Positions 1 to 11,583 of a stretch of DNA of 64,000 nucleotides are shown here, piece after piece; position 1 is the first letter of the stretch, and every line of letters starts with the position of its first letter. This stretch comes from Auricularia sp. M13 (Eukaryota > Basidiomycota > Agaricomycetes > Auriculariales > Auriculariaceae), in contig CM073202.1 of NCBI GenBank assembly GCA_037042915.1, positions 1,054,001-1,118,000 of the forward strand. Reading direction: 5' to 3'. The translations under genes and the position numbers were made by a program. The notes beneath the pieces were generated by a model, which had not been told where the DNA came from, made no database searches, and saw only the letters and a program-made list of their open reading frames with translations.

Positions 1-1007
1 GCCACGGAGAGATACACATCTGGGATGCAGGCCTCGAATGAGTAAACAGGCGGACAATATGACAAGAAAAACGACGACGACAACGGGCAGAGGAGGTTCT
101 TGGCGTTGGCCGGGGAACGCTTCTCGAGGGTGAGGTTCGAGTTGCAAGACGTGAAAGACCGGATGTATGCAAGCGAGGTAGTCGGGTAGGCTGAGAGTGA
201 ACGATTGCGAGCTAGGTTGATCAACGATCGGGAACGGGCCTAGGTATCGATCGGCAAGCTTGCGAGTGGGCTGTGTCGTCTTGATGTGCTCCGAGAGGAC
301 GTAGGCCATGTCGCCGACCTTGAAGTTGGGCGGGGGAGTGCATCGAGCATTCGCAGAGGCAGTGTAACGTTTCTGAGCGGCAGCGATCTGCTCCTTCAGG
401 ACGTCCTGCAGTTCGTGGATGTCGACAGCGAAGTCGCGGGCGCGAGCAGAGGCAACGTCGCGCTCGGGGTAGACGGAGATGTTCGGATGAAAACCCTTGT
501 TGGCGAAGAAGGGCGAGACACCAGTCGAGTCGTTCGGGGTGTTGTTGTACGTGAACTTGGCGAGAGGGAGTAGCTCGGACCAGTTGTCCTGCTCGTAGTT
601 GCAGTAGAGACGGAGGTACTGCTCGAGCGTCTGGTTCGTGCGTTCGACTTGACCGTTCGCCTCCAGGTGGTGACCCGAGGTGAAGTGCATGGTCATGTTA
701 AGGAGCGAGCCGAGTGCGCGAAAGAAGCGGGAGACGAATTCAGAGCCGCGGTCGGTGCAGACGTGCGAGGGAGCGCCATGCTTGGCAAAGACGTTGATGA
801 GGAAGAGACGCGCAAGTTCTTCTGAGGTGATCTTGCCCTTGGTCGGGACGAAGATACCCTGCTTCGAAAGGCGATCAATAATGACGAGGATCGCAGTGTA
901 ACCGTTGGACTCAGGGAGTTGTTCGATGAAATCCATCAAGATCGAGTCCCAGTTGCAAAGCGGAATCGGGAGCGGTTGAAGTCGACCGTACGGCTTGTGT
1001 CATCGAG
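1..1007 (-). mobile_element. Ty3/gypsy fragment D (integrase to chromodomain)
   Basis: Near-identical by eye to the integrase and C-terminal region of element C at 45760-46690, on the same strand. It covers the end of the integrase core and the region leading to the chromodomain, and it continues beyond the left edge of the window. Similarity stops abruptly after TCGAG at 1003-1007, where the next segment begins with TGTTACGG. It is a fossil fragment with no LTR inside the window. Confidence 0.85.
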
Positions 1008-4000
1008 TGTTACGGTGCACGGCGATCTTGCCTATACGCCGCTTCCGTTGGATCTCTTTCGCCGCTTCACCTGCTCCGTAGGACCGATATACCCGTTCCG
1101 CATGCCTCTCCGGACCGCTGGCACATTGGCTACCTTCTCTCAGCGTCACCGGACTCTTGTCAACCTCAGTCTTTGGATGCGATGCGCCATTGCCATTGTC
1201 GTCGACCACCGCTGCGCTGGTTTCCACCCGGTGTGTATCCATTTGTTGGTCCGTCTCCTCGGTGTCACATTATGGCCTACACCTTCGGAGATGCAGCACA
1301 CCACACCTCGGGTATTACCCTGCATGGCCGGTGCGCACTGGGAGTACAGGTGAAGCTGCAACGATCTTGCCGATGTACATCCTTCACCCTCGGACCCATG
1401 GACGCTCGACCGCACCAATATCTCGGACCTCGGCCACCACACTCTCCTCGGTCCGCGCGCGGCATAGTCCATGGTCCGGAGGCTGTCCGGATGGAGTGGG
1501 AGTGTTGATTGTTGGGTGGTGCGCTCGTACCTCGCTCGCCGACGCGTTGCGCTCGCCATTGCGTCAGCGCCTTTCGCCCCAGGTGTCGGTGCGTGCATAC
1601 ATGCAAGGACGCCTCGGTCTGTCTCGGATACCCGCCCGATACCCTCCATAGGCACGGACATCCTTTATCCCCTTTGTCCGGAGTCGTTCTGCGCCTTCGG
1701 CACGACGCTTCACTCTTTCTTGACCCTCCCTTGACTCCCTTTACCCCCCATTGCTTCCACTGGCTCCCGATTACCCTCGGTGACTTCTCCGATGCCTTTC
1801 CCATTGCTTCCGGACCTCTCTTTGGTGTTGGTTGGCTTCCTTTGTTGTCCTGAGTGTTCGGATCCGGTTTGCCTCCGATCAGACTATATGTACCGGCAAT
1901 TGCCCTCGGATGTACCCTAGGTTGGATCTGGTCTATTATGTGTTCGACCTTCCCCTCCTGAGCACCCTTCCTGGTCGGCTACGCCTCCTGGTCGGTGGTG
2001 TATGCAGCACACCGTGACATATAACCCCCCTTCCAGCCGCGAGCCCGCAAAAAGCGACCAAGCATGGTGAAGGCCATTGGGGGTGGCCGAGGTCGTTAAA
2101 TTCATGACGAATCGAAATAGAAGTGTACCCTCGCATCTGGCGAGACCCAAAGCACGGAGGTCGTCTCCCCCGCTCGGACCGAACTGGTCCACGGCGAAAG
2201 CGAGGCCCATTGGGGGTGAGGACTGACGGGCTATTACGGCACGGCGATCAATCCTTACTGATCCAAGGTGTAACACCAGCGTCGGAAACGTTGCAGGTCC
2301 AAGGGAAAGAGTCGGTCCGAGCTCCAAGCGAGAAGGACACCTACTCGGGATGTCTCCACACCACATCTCAATATGCGGAGGCCACCGGGAGTCCTACCGT
2401 CCAGGAGGGAACACGGGAAAGGTCGTTACTGCCGAGCGAAACGCGGGAGCGGTCGAGGTCGTAATGGAAAAGAGAGCGGGACGCGCTGCGCCCAAGAACG
2501 GACTCCTACCATCTCCGGCTGGGGTACCAGGGTGGGGGAAGGCCCGAGTACACCGAGATAGCGCCCGAGGCACAGGACCGAAGGTATAGGAGGTGTCGGA
2601 GTGCTGAGCACTGCACATCCCGGTAGATTGCAACCTCAACCCTGGTGAAGGGCACGACGAGAGTTTGAAGCGAAGTCATGACGGTTGTAAGCATAAGCCA
2701 GTGTGGTCGGCAGCGGGGTGGCAGCCTGGGAGGAGGGGTGGAGTGTAGGGGGGGGGGGATGTCCGATGCGGTGGCGAGTCTGAGGGCAAACAGCAGCTAT
2801 CCCGAATTGAGCTCGTGCAGTGCGCAAGCAGAGCCGGACTTCATCAGTGACATCGCCGGTGGGTCCGAAATGCGGGTTCGTCCTGGGAGGGGGTTTCAGA
2901 TGTGCCAGAGAAGTCCACAGGTCCAACAGGATGCGATGGCAGGGCGGCCGACGTACGCGACCGATGCACTGAACATCGGATGCACATATCTTGCCGAGGA
3001 CCTCTTCGTTTGGCAAGGTCCGACCGCGGATAGAAGTCCCGGAATTGGGAGAGGACACGGGCACCTCGCGCGGGACTCGGAAAGAGGCCCGTCGGCGAAA
3101 TAAACGGCGGAGCGGACAAGGGGGTTGGCAGTCAGCAGCATCGCCGAGGGTGCGTTGTATCGGACGAGCGGCAGGTCATGCGGCCGCGGAGACCTCGCCA
3201 AAACACCTGTGCAATGGAAGGAAAGCCTGTGAGACCATTGGGTCCGTGTCCGATTCGTGTACTCCATCCTGTAACGCCAAAGAGGGGGTGTGCGCATGAG
3301 CACCGATAGTCCGAGCAAACCAATGCGATCCAGCGGGGCTCCGGCCTCGGTCCATGTCAGGGAGCACCTCCAAGGTCCAGCGGCGAGGTAGGTCAGCGTT
3401 GGCTCACGCGTCCGACACCGGAAGATCCAGGTCGGCAGAGGGTGCAAAACACCAGATGTCCAGCAGCTCGGCCGAGCGCACGGCGACCTGTACCGTTGCC
3501 AGCATTGCAGACCTGACAGCGGCCGACATCGGTAGGTGTGAATAGTCCGAGGTGCACTTGGAGCACAAGGACCGAGGGTAGATGGGTGCCGGGGGTTGCG
3601 CTGCGAAGGACCGAGGTGTGCGAGTGCATGGGACGCCTAAACACTCGATTGGCAGCCAGGACAGCGTGCGTGGGGTATCGGTCAAGCACGCATGGGTGGG
3701 GGACGTTGATATGCGTTGACCGAGCCTTGGGGCAGGCGGAACGCACCAGGGGCTGGCGAGGAGGAGCAGAAATGGTCCGGCCAAGGCGGTGCATGGCAAC
3801 GGCGGCATCGGCGAGCGTAGCGCCTCGTAACTTCGCATGGGACTCCGGAGGGGTGGTGCAAGGGTGTCGGCGAAGTTTGGAAGCCATCGGCCTATAGGGT
3901 GTTCGTCGGCGAAGCGATTCGTGCGGACTGCAAGCGGGATTTGCCGGTCGTCGTTGCGAGGGGCGACCAAAGGGAAAACTACAACTCCAGAAGGGTCCGA

Positions 4001-4106
4001 AACTTGAGGGTAAGGTTTGGGAAGCCTGCCAAAGGGCGGTATGGGGTTAAAGCAAGGCCGAGAGGCGGCCAGGGGGTCCGGGAGGGTTCGGGTCCAAGGG
4101 GGCGGC
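1008..4106. other. GC-rich segment without recognisable gene; possible remnant of another LTR element
   Basis: No open frame here has a domain I recognise, and the many short frames on both strands look like by-products of high GC. The first kilobase is pyrimidine-rich and the last two kilobases purine-rich on the plus strand. Words such as GGTCCG and CCGAG recur throughout, and there is a G-run near 2749-2759. It starts with TGTTACG, the same terminal word as the LTRs of A and C, right where D is interrupted. That suggests the edge of an LTR element, but I find no second LTR and no coding remains. Confidence 0.4.
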
Positions 4107-4830
4107 TGTTACGCCCGTGCCCCGGTCCGCGGACCCCACGTGCTCTCGGCATCACTCGGCGTCATTCTACGTCACTCGGCCAACTCGGTCAACTCCGTCA
4201 AGCTCCCGAATACCCGGCTTATCTCCCCTCGTGTTCATATGCTCGGGATATGTTCTCCGTCATCGTCCTCTACCTCTAGACCTCTCCCTCTCATCTCTAG
4301 CTTCTCTCCTCACTCGCATACATCCAACTAACTCGCCTTGTCCCTACTGTATCAATAGTGTTCATATCCGGTTCGCTCCACTCGTCTTAGTCATTCGCCT
4401 CTCGTCATTCGTCCGATCCCCCGATACCTTACCCACTCGCTCTTACTCATCCTATCGGCCGATGACAAAGATCTCTATTGATCTGAGGCCCCTCTCCTTC
4501 GTCTCTAGGATACACTCCGATTACATCGGATCACCTCCCCAGGTATAAAAGACCCTCGACTTTGTATCTAGCTCCCCAGTTACGAAATCGACATAGTCGT
4601 GCCCCTCGCACACTCTATCTCTCTCTCTCGACTTCGCCTCTGGGTTCTTCCCTCGCCCGACTTACTCGTCTGAGTCCTCTGTTGCTCGTGGTCCCTTCGG
4701 TCGTGCTACTCGACGTAGCCGGTGTGCTCAATAACGCACCGAAGGCTCTAGTTGTTCGTTCGAGTGTTCTCTGCGCCCGGACGTTCGACTATCCTTGCAA
4801 CCAAACCCCCAAGGCACAGCAGGCTTAACA
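4107..4830 (+). repeat. 5' LTR of element A
   Basis: Runs from TGTTACGCCC to GGCTTAACA. It matches 41531-42253 in direct orientation and both LTRs of element C in inverted orientation. It is CT-rich and contains a TATA box. Confidence 0.93.
4544..4550 (+). promoter_or_regulatory. TATA box in the A LTR
   Basis: TATAAAA within AGGTATAAAAGACC. It is conserved at the same LTR position in the 3' LTR of A (41967-41973) and, inverted, in the LTRs of C. Probable promoter of the element's sense transcript. Confidence 0.6.
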
Positions 4831-4862
4831 GAATTTCGTAACTCGAGCTCTGCTCGAGTTGT

Positions 4863-6296
4863 ATGGCCTTTGGGACTCGACAGAATCTCAGAAGAAACCA
4901 GGAAGAACCTCATCCTCTACTCGACTCCCCCGACGCTATCCTTCGCGAAGCTCGTCGTCAGGCTCGTCTTCGCGACCAACAACCTCCTCAGCCGGCTACG
5001 CCTTCGCCATCAGTCTCGATGTCAGGCACTAGCCGCTTCGGATCATCTCGGCACTCGCAACCGCCGAACGATGATGACGAAATCCTCTCGCAACACACTC
5101 TCTCCGGCTCGCTTCACACCTCGCGTTTCTCGCCGGCCCAGTCCACACTACGCGCGGACCCGAGCGGTTCCTACCCTCCCTCAAGTCACACGACGCGATC
5201 GCCTTCGCATCCCTCGACTCACTCGCTCGGCTCTCGACACCCTCTCGCGCTCGTCCCGTACACCGGCTCTCGCTCGCCTCCTCGTCTTTCGCAGCACTCC
5301 TCGTCGCTCCGCGGCTTCTTCCCATCTGGCACCCCTAACACGCCTCGGCGTGGCGGCGGTGGAGGCGGAGGCGGCGGAGGCGGTGGTGGTCATCGAGGTG
5401 CTCCCTCGCCCTCGTCGCACCACTCACACCACTCGCACCACTCACACGGCTCGCACCCTCCGAACCCTCCTCCCGGAGGTGGGGGGCAGTGGGGGCGGTG
5501 GTGGCGGTAACGATCCTCCTGGTCCCCCGGGACCTCCCTCTGACCCTCCGTCGGACGGCTATGACTCGGACGTCGATCGCGAACGACAATTCCACGATCA
5601 ACACGACAACGTCCCTCGTGTCTACTTTGTCGACCACGACAGCGGCTCTCGCATCGACGCCGCCAAACCCGACAAATTCGACGGCGAAAACGCCAACAAA
5701 CTTCGCGGATTCCTCATCGATTGCGAAACCTACTTCCTCGCCAACCCTCGGAAGTACCAGACGTCCCGCGAGAAGATTCTCTTCACCGCGACCTATCTCT
5801 CGGGTCGGGCGAAGGAATGGTGGGGCGGCTACGTTCCACTCGTCCCGAATCCGCTTCCCGGCTACGAGTTCCTCGAAGATTGGAACGAATTCAAGAACGA
5901 ACTCACGATCACCTTCGGCGTCACGAACGAACGCGAACGCGCCGAAGTCAAGATTCGACGACTGCAAATGGCCGACAACGGCAAGGTCGCCCGCTACAAG
6001 CTCCAGTTCGACGAATACGCCAAACTGCTCGGCTGGGACGACGCTGCACTCGCCTCGCAATTCTATCGCGGACTCCCTCGCCGCATCAAATCTGTCTTCG
6101 CTGCTCAGGTAGCTCAACGCCCGGCTTCTCTGACGCCACTCGCTGCGCTCGCCCTTAGCATCGGCGCCAACTACTGGATCGATAAGGACGAGCAAGCTCT
6201 CGAGCACGCGAACGAACCCCGCAAAGCGCAGAAGACCACCTCGACCGCGACACCTCAATCGGGCTCCCGATCGAACACCAAGTCCCACGTGCGCTC

Positions 6297-6327
<31 letters not shown>

Positions 6328-6651
6328 TCGAACAACCACTCGAACTCGAGGGGTCAGTCCTCGACCTCGGCCCGCTCGTCTTCGAAGACCACGACCAAGT
6401 CGAAGGACGACGTCGCGAAGAACCTCAACTCGAACGGCAAGCTCAACGACGCCAAACGACGCCGTCGCCTCGACAACAACCTCTGCCTCTACTGTGGCCA
6501 TGCCGGCCACACCGCGTCCGAGTGCCGCAAGGCCGCTCACAATCGCGAGTCGAAGGGTCGCGCCGCTAAGGCTCAACCCGCGACTTCCTCGACGCCGGCT
6601 CCCGCTCCCTCGGGCGCCGCCGCTTCTGCCCCGGCGGAAGCGAAAAACTAA
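4863..6651 (+). pseudogene. gag region of element A
   Basis: Fossil capsid region. It has a low-complexity Pro/Ser/Gly-rich N-terminal part with a glycine run, then a Ty3-type Gag core (AKEWWGGYVPLVPN, FGVTNERERAE). A Ser/Asn-rich stretch follows, and a CX2CX4HX4C zinc knuckle (CLYCGHAGHTASEC) near the end. The matching region of element C (49729-51540) reads as one frame of 603 residues; this copy is broken. Confidence 0.85.
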
Positions 6652-6698
6652 CGGGCAGTTCCCCACGGGCATCTAGGGCCAACTGCGTCAAGCCCAAG

Positions 6699-8741
6699 AT
6701 GCCTTACACTCGGTTGAACGCTGCCGCGCTCACCGATCAAGACGCTCTCATTGTCGTCCTCTCCTCCGACGCTGTCCCATCCTTTCGCACACTCGTCGAC
6801 TCCGGCTCCGAAGATCAGTTCCTCGATACTCAGTTCGCCGAGAGTCTTCGACTCCCTCAAAAGTCTCTCGATCAACCGCTACGCCTTCGGCTCTTCGACG
6901 GCTCCTACCGCGGTGTTATCTCCAAATACGTGTCGCTTCCCGTCCGCTTTCCTTGCGGAACTTCGATGATCATCAACTTCCTCCTCACCACTCTAGATCC
7001 GACTTGCTCTGCAGTGTTGGGATACCGCTGGTTGGCCCGCTACAATCCTAGGATTGACTGGTTCCATCACCGCATCTCTTTCCCCACTCGTGTCTCGCCC
7101 TCGGATCCCTCGGGTTTCGTCCCTGGGTTCTCGCTCGACTTGGATCCTCCGACTCCGCCGTCACCTCCTCCCGCGCCACGTACTCTGCCTCCCGAACCGC
7201 CGATGGACGAAACCGCCCTTCGCGCGGCCGCTGCTCGCGTCTACATCAAGATCATCGGCGCCGCAGCCTTCGACACCTCTCGTCGACTTCGCGGCTCGAT
7301 GGTCTCGGCCATCTACATTCGAGATCCATCGGTGCCCGCTCGCTCTGCGTCTGCCAACCCGGCCTCGGAAACCGGCGAAGGCATCCCCGAGTGTTATCAC
7401 GAGTTCCTCGACGTCTTCTCAAAGGAGGCCTCGAATCGACTCCCTGAACATCGGCCGTATGATCTCAAGATCGACATGGAAGAAGGCAAGCCTCTCCCAT
7501 CCGGTCCGATCTACTCGCTCTCCGAGCCCGAGCAACTCGCGCTTCGGGAGTACATTCAGGATAACCTCAGCAAAGGATACATTCGCTCTTCATCGTCCCC
7601 AGGTGGCGCCCCGGTTCTCTTCGTCAAGAAGGCCGACGCTTCTCTTCACCTATGCGTCGATTATCGTGGGCTCAACAAGATCACTCGGAAGGACAAGTAC
7701 CCGCTCCCGCTCATCTCGTCCACGCTCGACCGCCTTCGCACCGCCAAGAAGTTCACCAAGCTCGATCTTCGTGTCGGATACAGCAACGTTCGTATCGCGG
7801 CCGGCGACGAGTGGAAGACTGCCTTTCGAACGCGCTACGGCACCTACGAGTATCTCGTCATGCCTTTCGGTCTCACGAACGCTCCAGCCGCTTTCCAGCG
7901 CTTCATGAACGACATCTTCTCCGACCTCCTCGACGTCACGGTCACCGTCTACCTCGACGACATCCTCATCTACTCGGACGATCCCTCGAAGCATGAGGAA
8001 CACGTTCGAGAGGTCTTCGACGGCTGCGGGAGAATGACCTCTTCTGTAAGCCCGAGAAGTGCGAGTTCCATGCTGACACCATCGAGTACCTCGGGTACAT
8101 CATCAGCCCCGAGGGCATCAGCATGGACCCGAAGAAGATTGCCACCCTCCTCGAGTGGCCCGTTCCTCGCAACGTTCGTGACATCCAGTCGTTCCTCGGC
8201 TTCGCGAACTTCTATCGACGATTCATCTACGATTACTCCGATATCGTCGTCCCGCTCACTCGTCTCACTCGAAAGACCGCAACGTGGAACTTCACTCCGC
8301 AATGCCTCGCTGCGTTCAACGAGCTCAAGAAGGCGTTCACTTGCGCTCCCGTCCTTCACCACTTCGATCCCGCTCTCCCTCGCGTCGTTGAGACTGACGC
8401 TTCCGACTACGCGATCGCGGCGATCTTCTCGCACATCCTCCCGGACGGCTCTGTTCACCCCGTCGCTTTCCATTCGCGCACGCTCACTCCCACCGAGCTC
8501 AACTACGACACGCACGACAAGGAGCTACTCGCGATATTCGAGGCGTTCGAACTATGGCGACATTACCTCGAAGGGGCCGAGACCCCAATAGACGTCGTCA
8601 CGGACCACAAGAACCTCGAGTATTTCTCTACCACGAAGATGCTCACTCGTCGGCAAGCTCGCTGGTCCGAGTACCTTTCTACTTTCAAGCTCCTCATTCG
8701 CTTTTGACCCGGTCGACTCGGCGGCAAGCCCGATGCTCTCA
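6699..8741 (+). pseudogene. pol region of element A, first part (protease, reverse transcriptase, RNase H)
   Basis: Contains a retropepsin motif ([13 protein letters not shown]), reverse transcriptase blocks ([41 protein letters not shown]) and RNase H motifs ([21 protein letters not shown]). The second half of pol lies 29.5 kb away, beyond element B. This is a fossil and I describe only its parts. Confidence 0.88.
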
Positions 8742-8746
8742 CTTGC
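8742..8746. other. target-site duplication of element B, left copy (CTTGC)
   Basis: CTTGC directly precedes the left LTR of B and is repeated directly after the right LTR at 38302-38306. Element C shows the uninterrupted form of the site (ctcacttgccgccacgac, read on its own strand), which confirms a 5-bp duplication. Confidence 0.95.
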
Positions 8747-9044
8747 TGTGAGAGCCAACTTCTGCGAGCAGGATCACTGAGGGCTGTGTGGGGTTGGCTA
8801 TCAAGGGCCGTATGACGTCAGGAAGGACGAGCGCCCGTCAGGGGTGTTAGGACCCCGTCAGGTGTCAGCTGTCAACGACGGTCCCTATTCCCTGAAGGAA
8901 TGGAACGAGTTCTCGCGGTTTTGCGATGCGCGAGCTGCCGGGTAGCGAGCGCAAGAGTGCGAAGAAAAGTGCGAGTAATAGATTGTTGCAAAACAGAAGC
9001 AAACAAAAGGGGCGGCTTGTCTAAGTTAACTAGTACTCCTTACA
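8747..9044 (-). repeat. 3' LTR of element B
   Basis: TGTGAGAGCC to CTCCTTACA on the plus strand. It matches 38004-38301 in direct orientation and 47337-47634 (in element C) in inverted orientation. Confidence 0.95.
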
Positions 9045-9143
9045 CAGCTCCCCAGCATAGACTCAGCCGTTCCTTCCGCGACGCCGACCTCCATTGTTCT
9101 CGTGGTCCTTGTTTCGAAAGTAAGTGCGCCATTCGTGTCGCGC

Positions 9144-11345
9144 TCAAGTAGGACCTTCATTGCGACGCCTGAGCAACTCCCGAAGATGATCCTGAAACCA
9201 GCGCTCGTGCTCGTCCGTCCATGATCCTTGCCACCAGTTATTGTAGAACGTGGACGGGGCCGGCCACAGCGACCCGCCCCCGGTGGGTGTACCATCCTGC
9301 ACTAGTCCGATCAACGTAGCGACTTCCTCCTCTGACAGCCAGTCGTCCACGTGTGGTTCTTGCGGACCTTCAGCAGTCGGTGGCGCATACGTGCGCGGCC
9401 CTCCTAGCGTACGAGCGGCTCGGGTAGGTCCCACGAGCGCGTGCCGCACGTCCAGCCCAGCCCATTCAGCGAGCCTCGCCAAGAGGCCACCGTTCAAGAT
9501 AGCGGCGCGCGCGTGCAGGCGACTAAGCACTTCCCGCACCCCACGTGCCCATCGATCCACTCTCTGCGATGGTAGAGTATCCGTGCGAATCTGAAATTGA
9601 GTGGGCACTTCGTGAAGGATCTGGGGCCCTCCCCGCGGTGGCTCGAGGTCGGGATCCCAAATGCGGGCGGCGACCGTGAGGAACGCCATGCGATGCCGAG
9701 CAGCGAAGCGAACAAGAGCTTCGTTGTCGTTCAAGGCACCGGAATCGACCAGCTCCTGCAGCCGCTCTCTAACTCGAGGGTTGGTTTCTTCCAGATGGAA
9801 GTGCCAGTCACTACGCCTGATAACGGGCACGGGGGCAAAAGGTCGTCGGTGGCGAGGTTGGTTGGCTAGGAAGTCGAACACAACTGGAGCGCGAGTCTCG
9901 TCGGCTTCGGACGGCGCGCGAATACGGTCAGCCAACGGCATCTGCAGACGCATGAGGAGGGATGGAGGTTCGCTAGCAGGTGGGGGACTCGAGTCGGATA
10001 GCGTGGATAAGTCAAGCGAAGTCCGCGGCGAAGAGTCGCGCGTTGGAGAATCCGAGTCGCTGTCCATGAATCCGTAGATGCCAGGGCTCATGGGGCGCGC
10101 TGGATCGTTGGGCTCTCGGTCCGGGTCCAGGTTCTTGATCTGATGCAAGGTTGTGTCGTCCATATACTTGTCTTCCTCTTCGCTGACAATCATTGAAGCG
10201 GGAGGCGAGCGTAGCGTATTCCAGTGACGGTTCACGGGCACGGGTGTTCCACCCCGAGCGCGCTTCGGAGTGAGCGGCGGCGCGCGGAACGTGACTTCGC
10301 TGGGACCAAGCGGACGGTGAGGGGCGAGGTCCGCTAGAAACGGAAGAGAATTGAAGTCGTCGTCCCATCGGTAATACACTGGGATGCCCCACAGTATATA
10401 CTGACGGATGACTCCAGCCTGGCCGATGGTATCGTCGAACCAGGCTCCCAGAGGGCTAGCGCCGAAGTACTGGTGAGCGTGCATCCGCGCGAGCATGCCC
10501 AGGAAGCGCAGAGCGAGCGCGCGGTGCGCGAGCCGGGACACGACTTCGTAGATGACGTGCGCCCTTCGTGCAAGCAGAGAGTAGACCCACGAGGCCCATC
10601 GTGCGTGCAGCAAGCTGAGCGTGGCGGCTCCTGTGTAAATGCGACGCTCGACGGAGGGCAGCCGATCGCGATAGGCGCCAGGGAATAGCGCGGCCAGTAT
10701 GCTTTCGTCCAACGACTCTTGAGCCTGCATTTCGCGCCTGGCGTCGTCCACTAGACGGTGCCACCCTTCATCCGCTTCATCCACGGTGTAGGTGGGGAGA
10801 CGGTGCAGCACTGAGGACATCCCGACGCGAGGACAGGGCCCTAGCCCGTTCCAAATACTCGGTGCGAACGGATTAGCTGGTAGCTGCGGGTCGTACCAGT
10901 CGGCGAGCCATGTCCATTGTCGGCAGTGCTCCATTTCTGCGTAGATCGCCTCGGGTTGCTGGTTACGATTCAGGCATCCGCAAGCGCGTGGTCCGTGCGT
11001 GCGTGAAGGAGGGTACGGGATGGTGCTCGTGATTGAGTTCGGGGAGACCCAGGAAGTCGTATCAGAGGTCCATCGGCGGACGAAGTAGCGAGTTTGCGCG
11101 GGGAGCCAGTCCGGTAGAGTTGGCGCGTCCACCTCCCAGGACTCCATAAGACGGAGGTCAGGATTGACCGTGATCGTGTCGACCTGTACATAGTCGCCGA
11201 TATACCAGTAGTCGTCGGGCAGCTCCTGCGATGACTGTGAATCCCCCGGGGGATGGTTCCCGCCCGGAGGGTCGGCGGCTCTTGCCCCCCACAGGGAGAA
11301 CACGAGCGCGAGTACGATACTGAGCCACGAGGCGACGGGCTGCAT
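9144..11345 (-). CDS. extra ORF of element B between integrase and 3' LTR (env position), 733 residues
   Basis: Single open frame on B's sense strand. The first 23 or so residues (MQPVASWLSIVLALVFSLWGARA) look like a secretory signal peptide with an AxA-type cleavage site before ADPPGG. I see no clear second membrane span. A segment reading GVIRQYILWGIPVYYRWDD is hydrophobic and aromatic-rich. The middle, residues about 420-480, is Ser/Pro/Asp-rich, and the last third is Arg/Leu/Trp-rich. I do not recognise a family and the product is unknown. The position is that of env in some Ty3/gypsy elements, but there is no envelope motif I can name. Confidence 0.7.
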   Translation of the reverse strand: MQPVASWLSIVLALVFSLWGARAADPPGGNHPPGDSQSSQELPDDYWYIGDYVQVDTITVNPDLRLMESWEVDAPTLPDWLPAQTRYFVRRWTSDTTSWVSPNSITSTIPYPPSRTHGPRACGCLNRNQQPEAIYAEMEHCRQWTWLADWYDPQLPANPFAPSIWNGLGPCPRVGMSSVLHRLPTYTVDEADEGWHRLVDDARREMQAQESLDESILAALFPGAYRDRLPSVERRIYTGAATLSLLHARWASWVYSLLARRAHVIYEVVSRLAHRALALRFLGMLARMHAHQYFGASPLGAWFDDTIGQAGVIRQYILWGIPVYYRWDDDFNSLPFLADLAPHRPLGPSEVTFRAPPLTPKRARGGTPVPVNRHWNTLRSPPASMIVSEEEDKYMDDTTLHQIKNLDPDREPNDPARPMSPGIYGFMDSDSDSPTRDSSPRTSLDLSTLSDSSPPPASEPPSLLMRLQMPLADRIRAPSEADETRAPVVFDFLANQPRHRRPFAPVPVIRRSDWHFHLEETNPRVRERLQELVDSGALNDNEALVRFAARHRMAFLTVAARIWDPDLEPPRGGPQILHEVPTQFQIRTDTLPSQRVDRWARGVREVLSRLHARAAILNGGLLARLAEWAGLDVRHALVGPTRAARTLGGPRTYAPPTAEGPQEPHVDDWLSEEEVATLIGLVQDGTPTGGGSLWPAPSTFYNNWWQGSWTDEHERWFQDHLRELLRRRNEGPT

Positions 11346-11583
11346 GATGGACGAGTCGAAGGAAGACGGCTCGGAGTTGGAAAAAAAAACGTGCAGTACT
11401 AGTCCAACCCGCTCTGTTCCGACGCCGCCTCGCTACCAAGAAGCTAAGCTCAGCTCGAGATTGAGAGGAGAGGTATTGGAAGGGAAACGGGGAGGAGGAG
11501 GGGAAATAACGAAAATTAGGAACTAAGAATAATAAAAATGGATTTATGGTAGGGTATGTGCAAGTCGTGACCGCGCGACTCGA
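11346..11583. other. spacer inside element B
   Basis: A/G-rich non-coding stretch between the extra ORF and the end of the integrase region. No feature seen. Confidence 0.4.

Noticed and set aside
1146-1804. Several overlapping 110-175 residue frames at 1.1-1.8 kb
   Set aside because: Frames on both strands in the same GC-rich stretch, none with a domain or splice-consistent extension.
5335-6672. Long open frame antisense to gag of element A (and 49708-51222 opposite gag of C)
   Set aside because: The frames mirror the Gag coding sequence codon for codon and have Arg/Val-rich low-complexity content. They are by-products of GC-rich coding.
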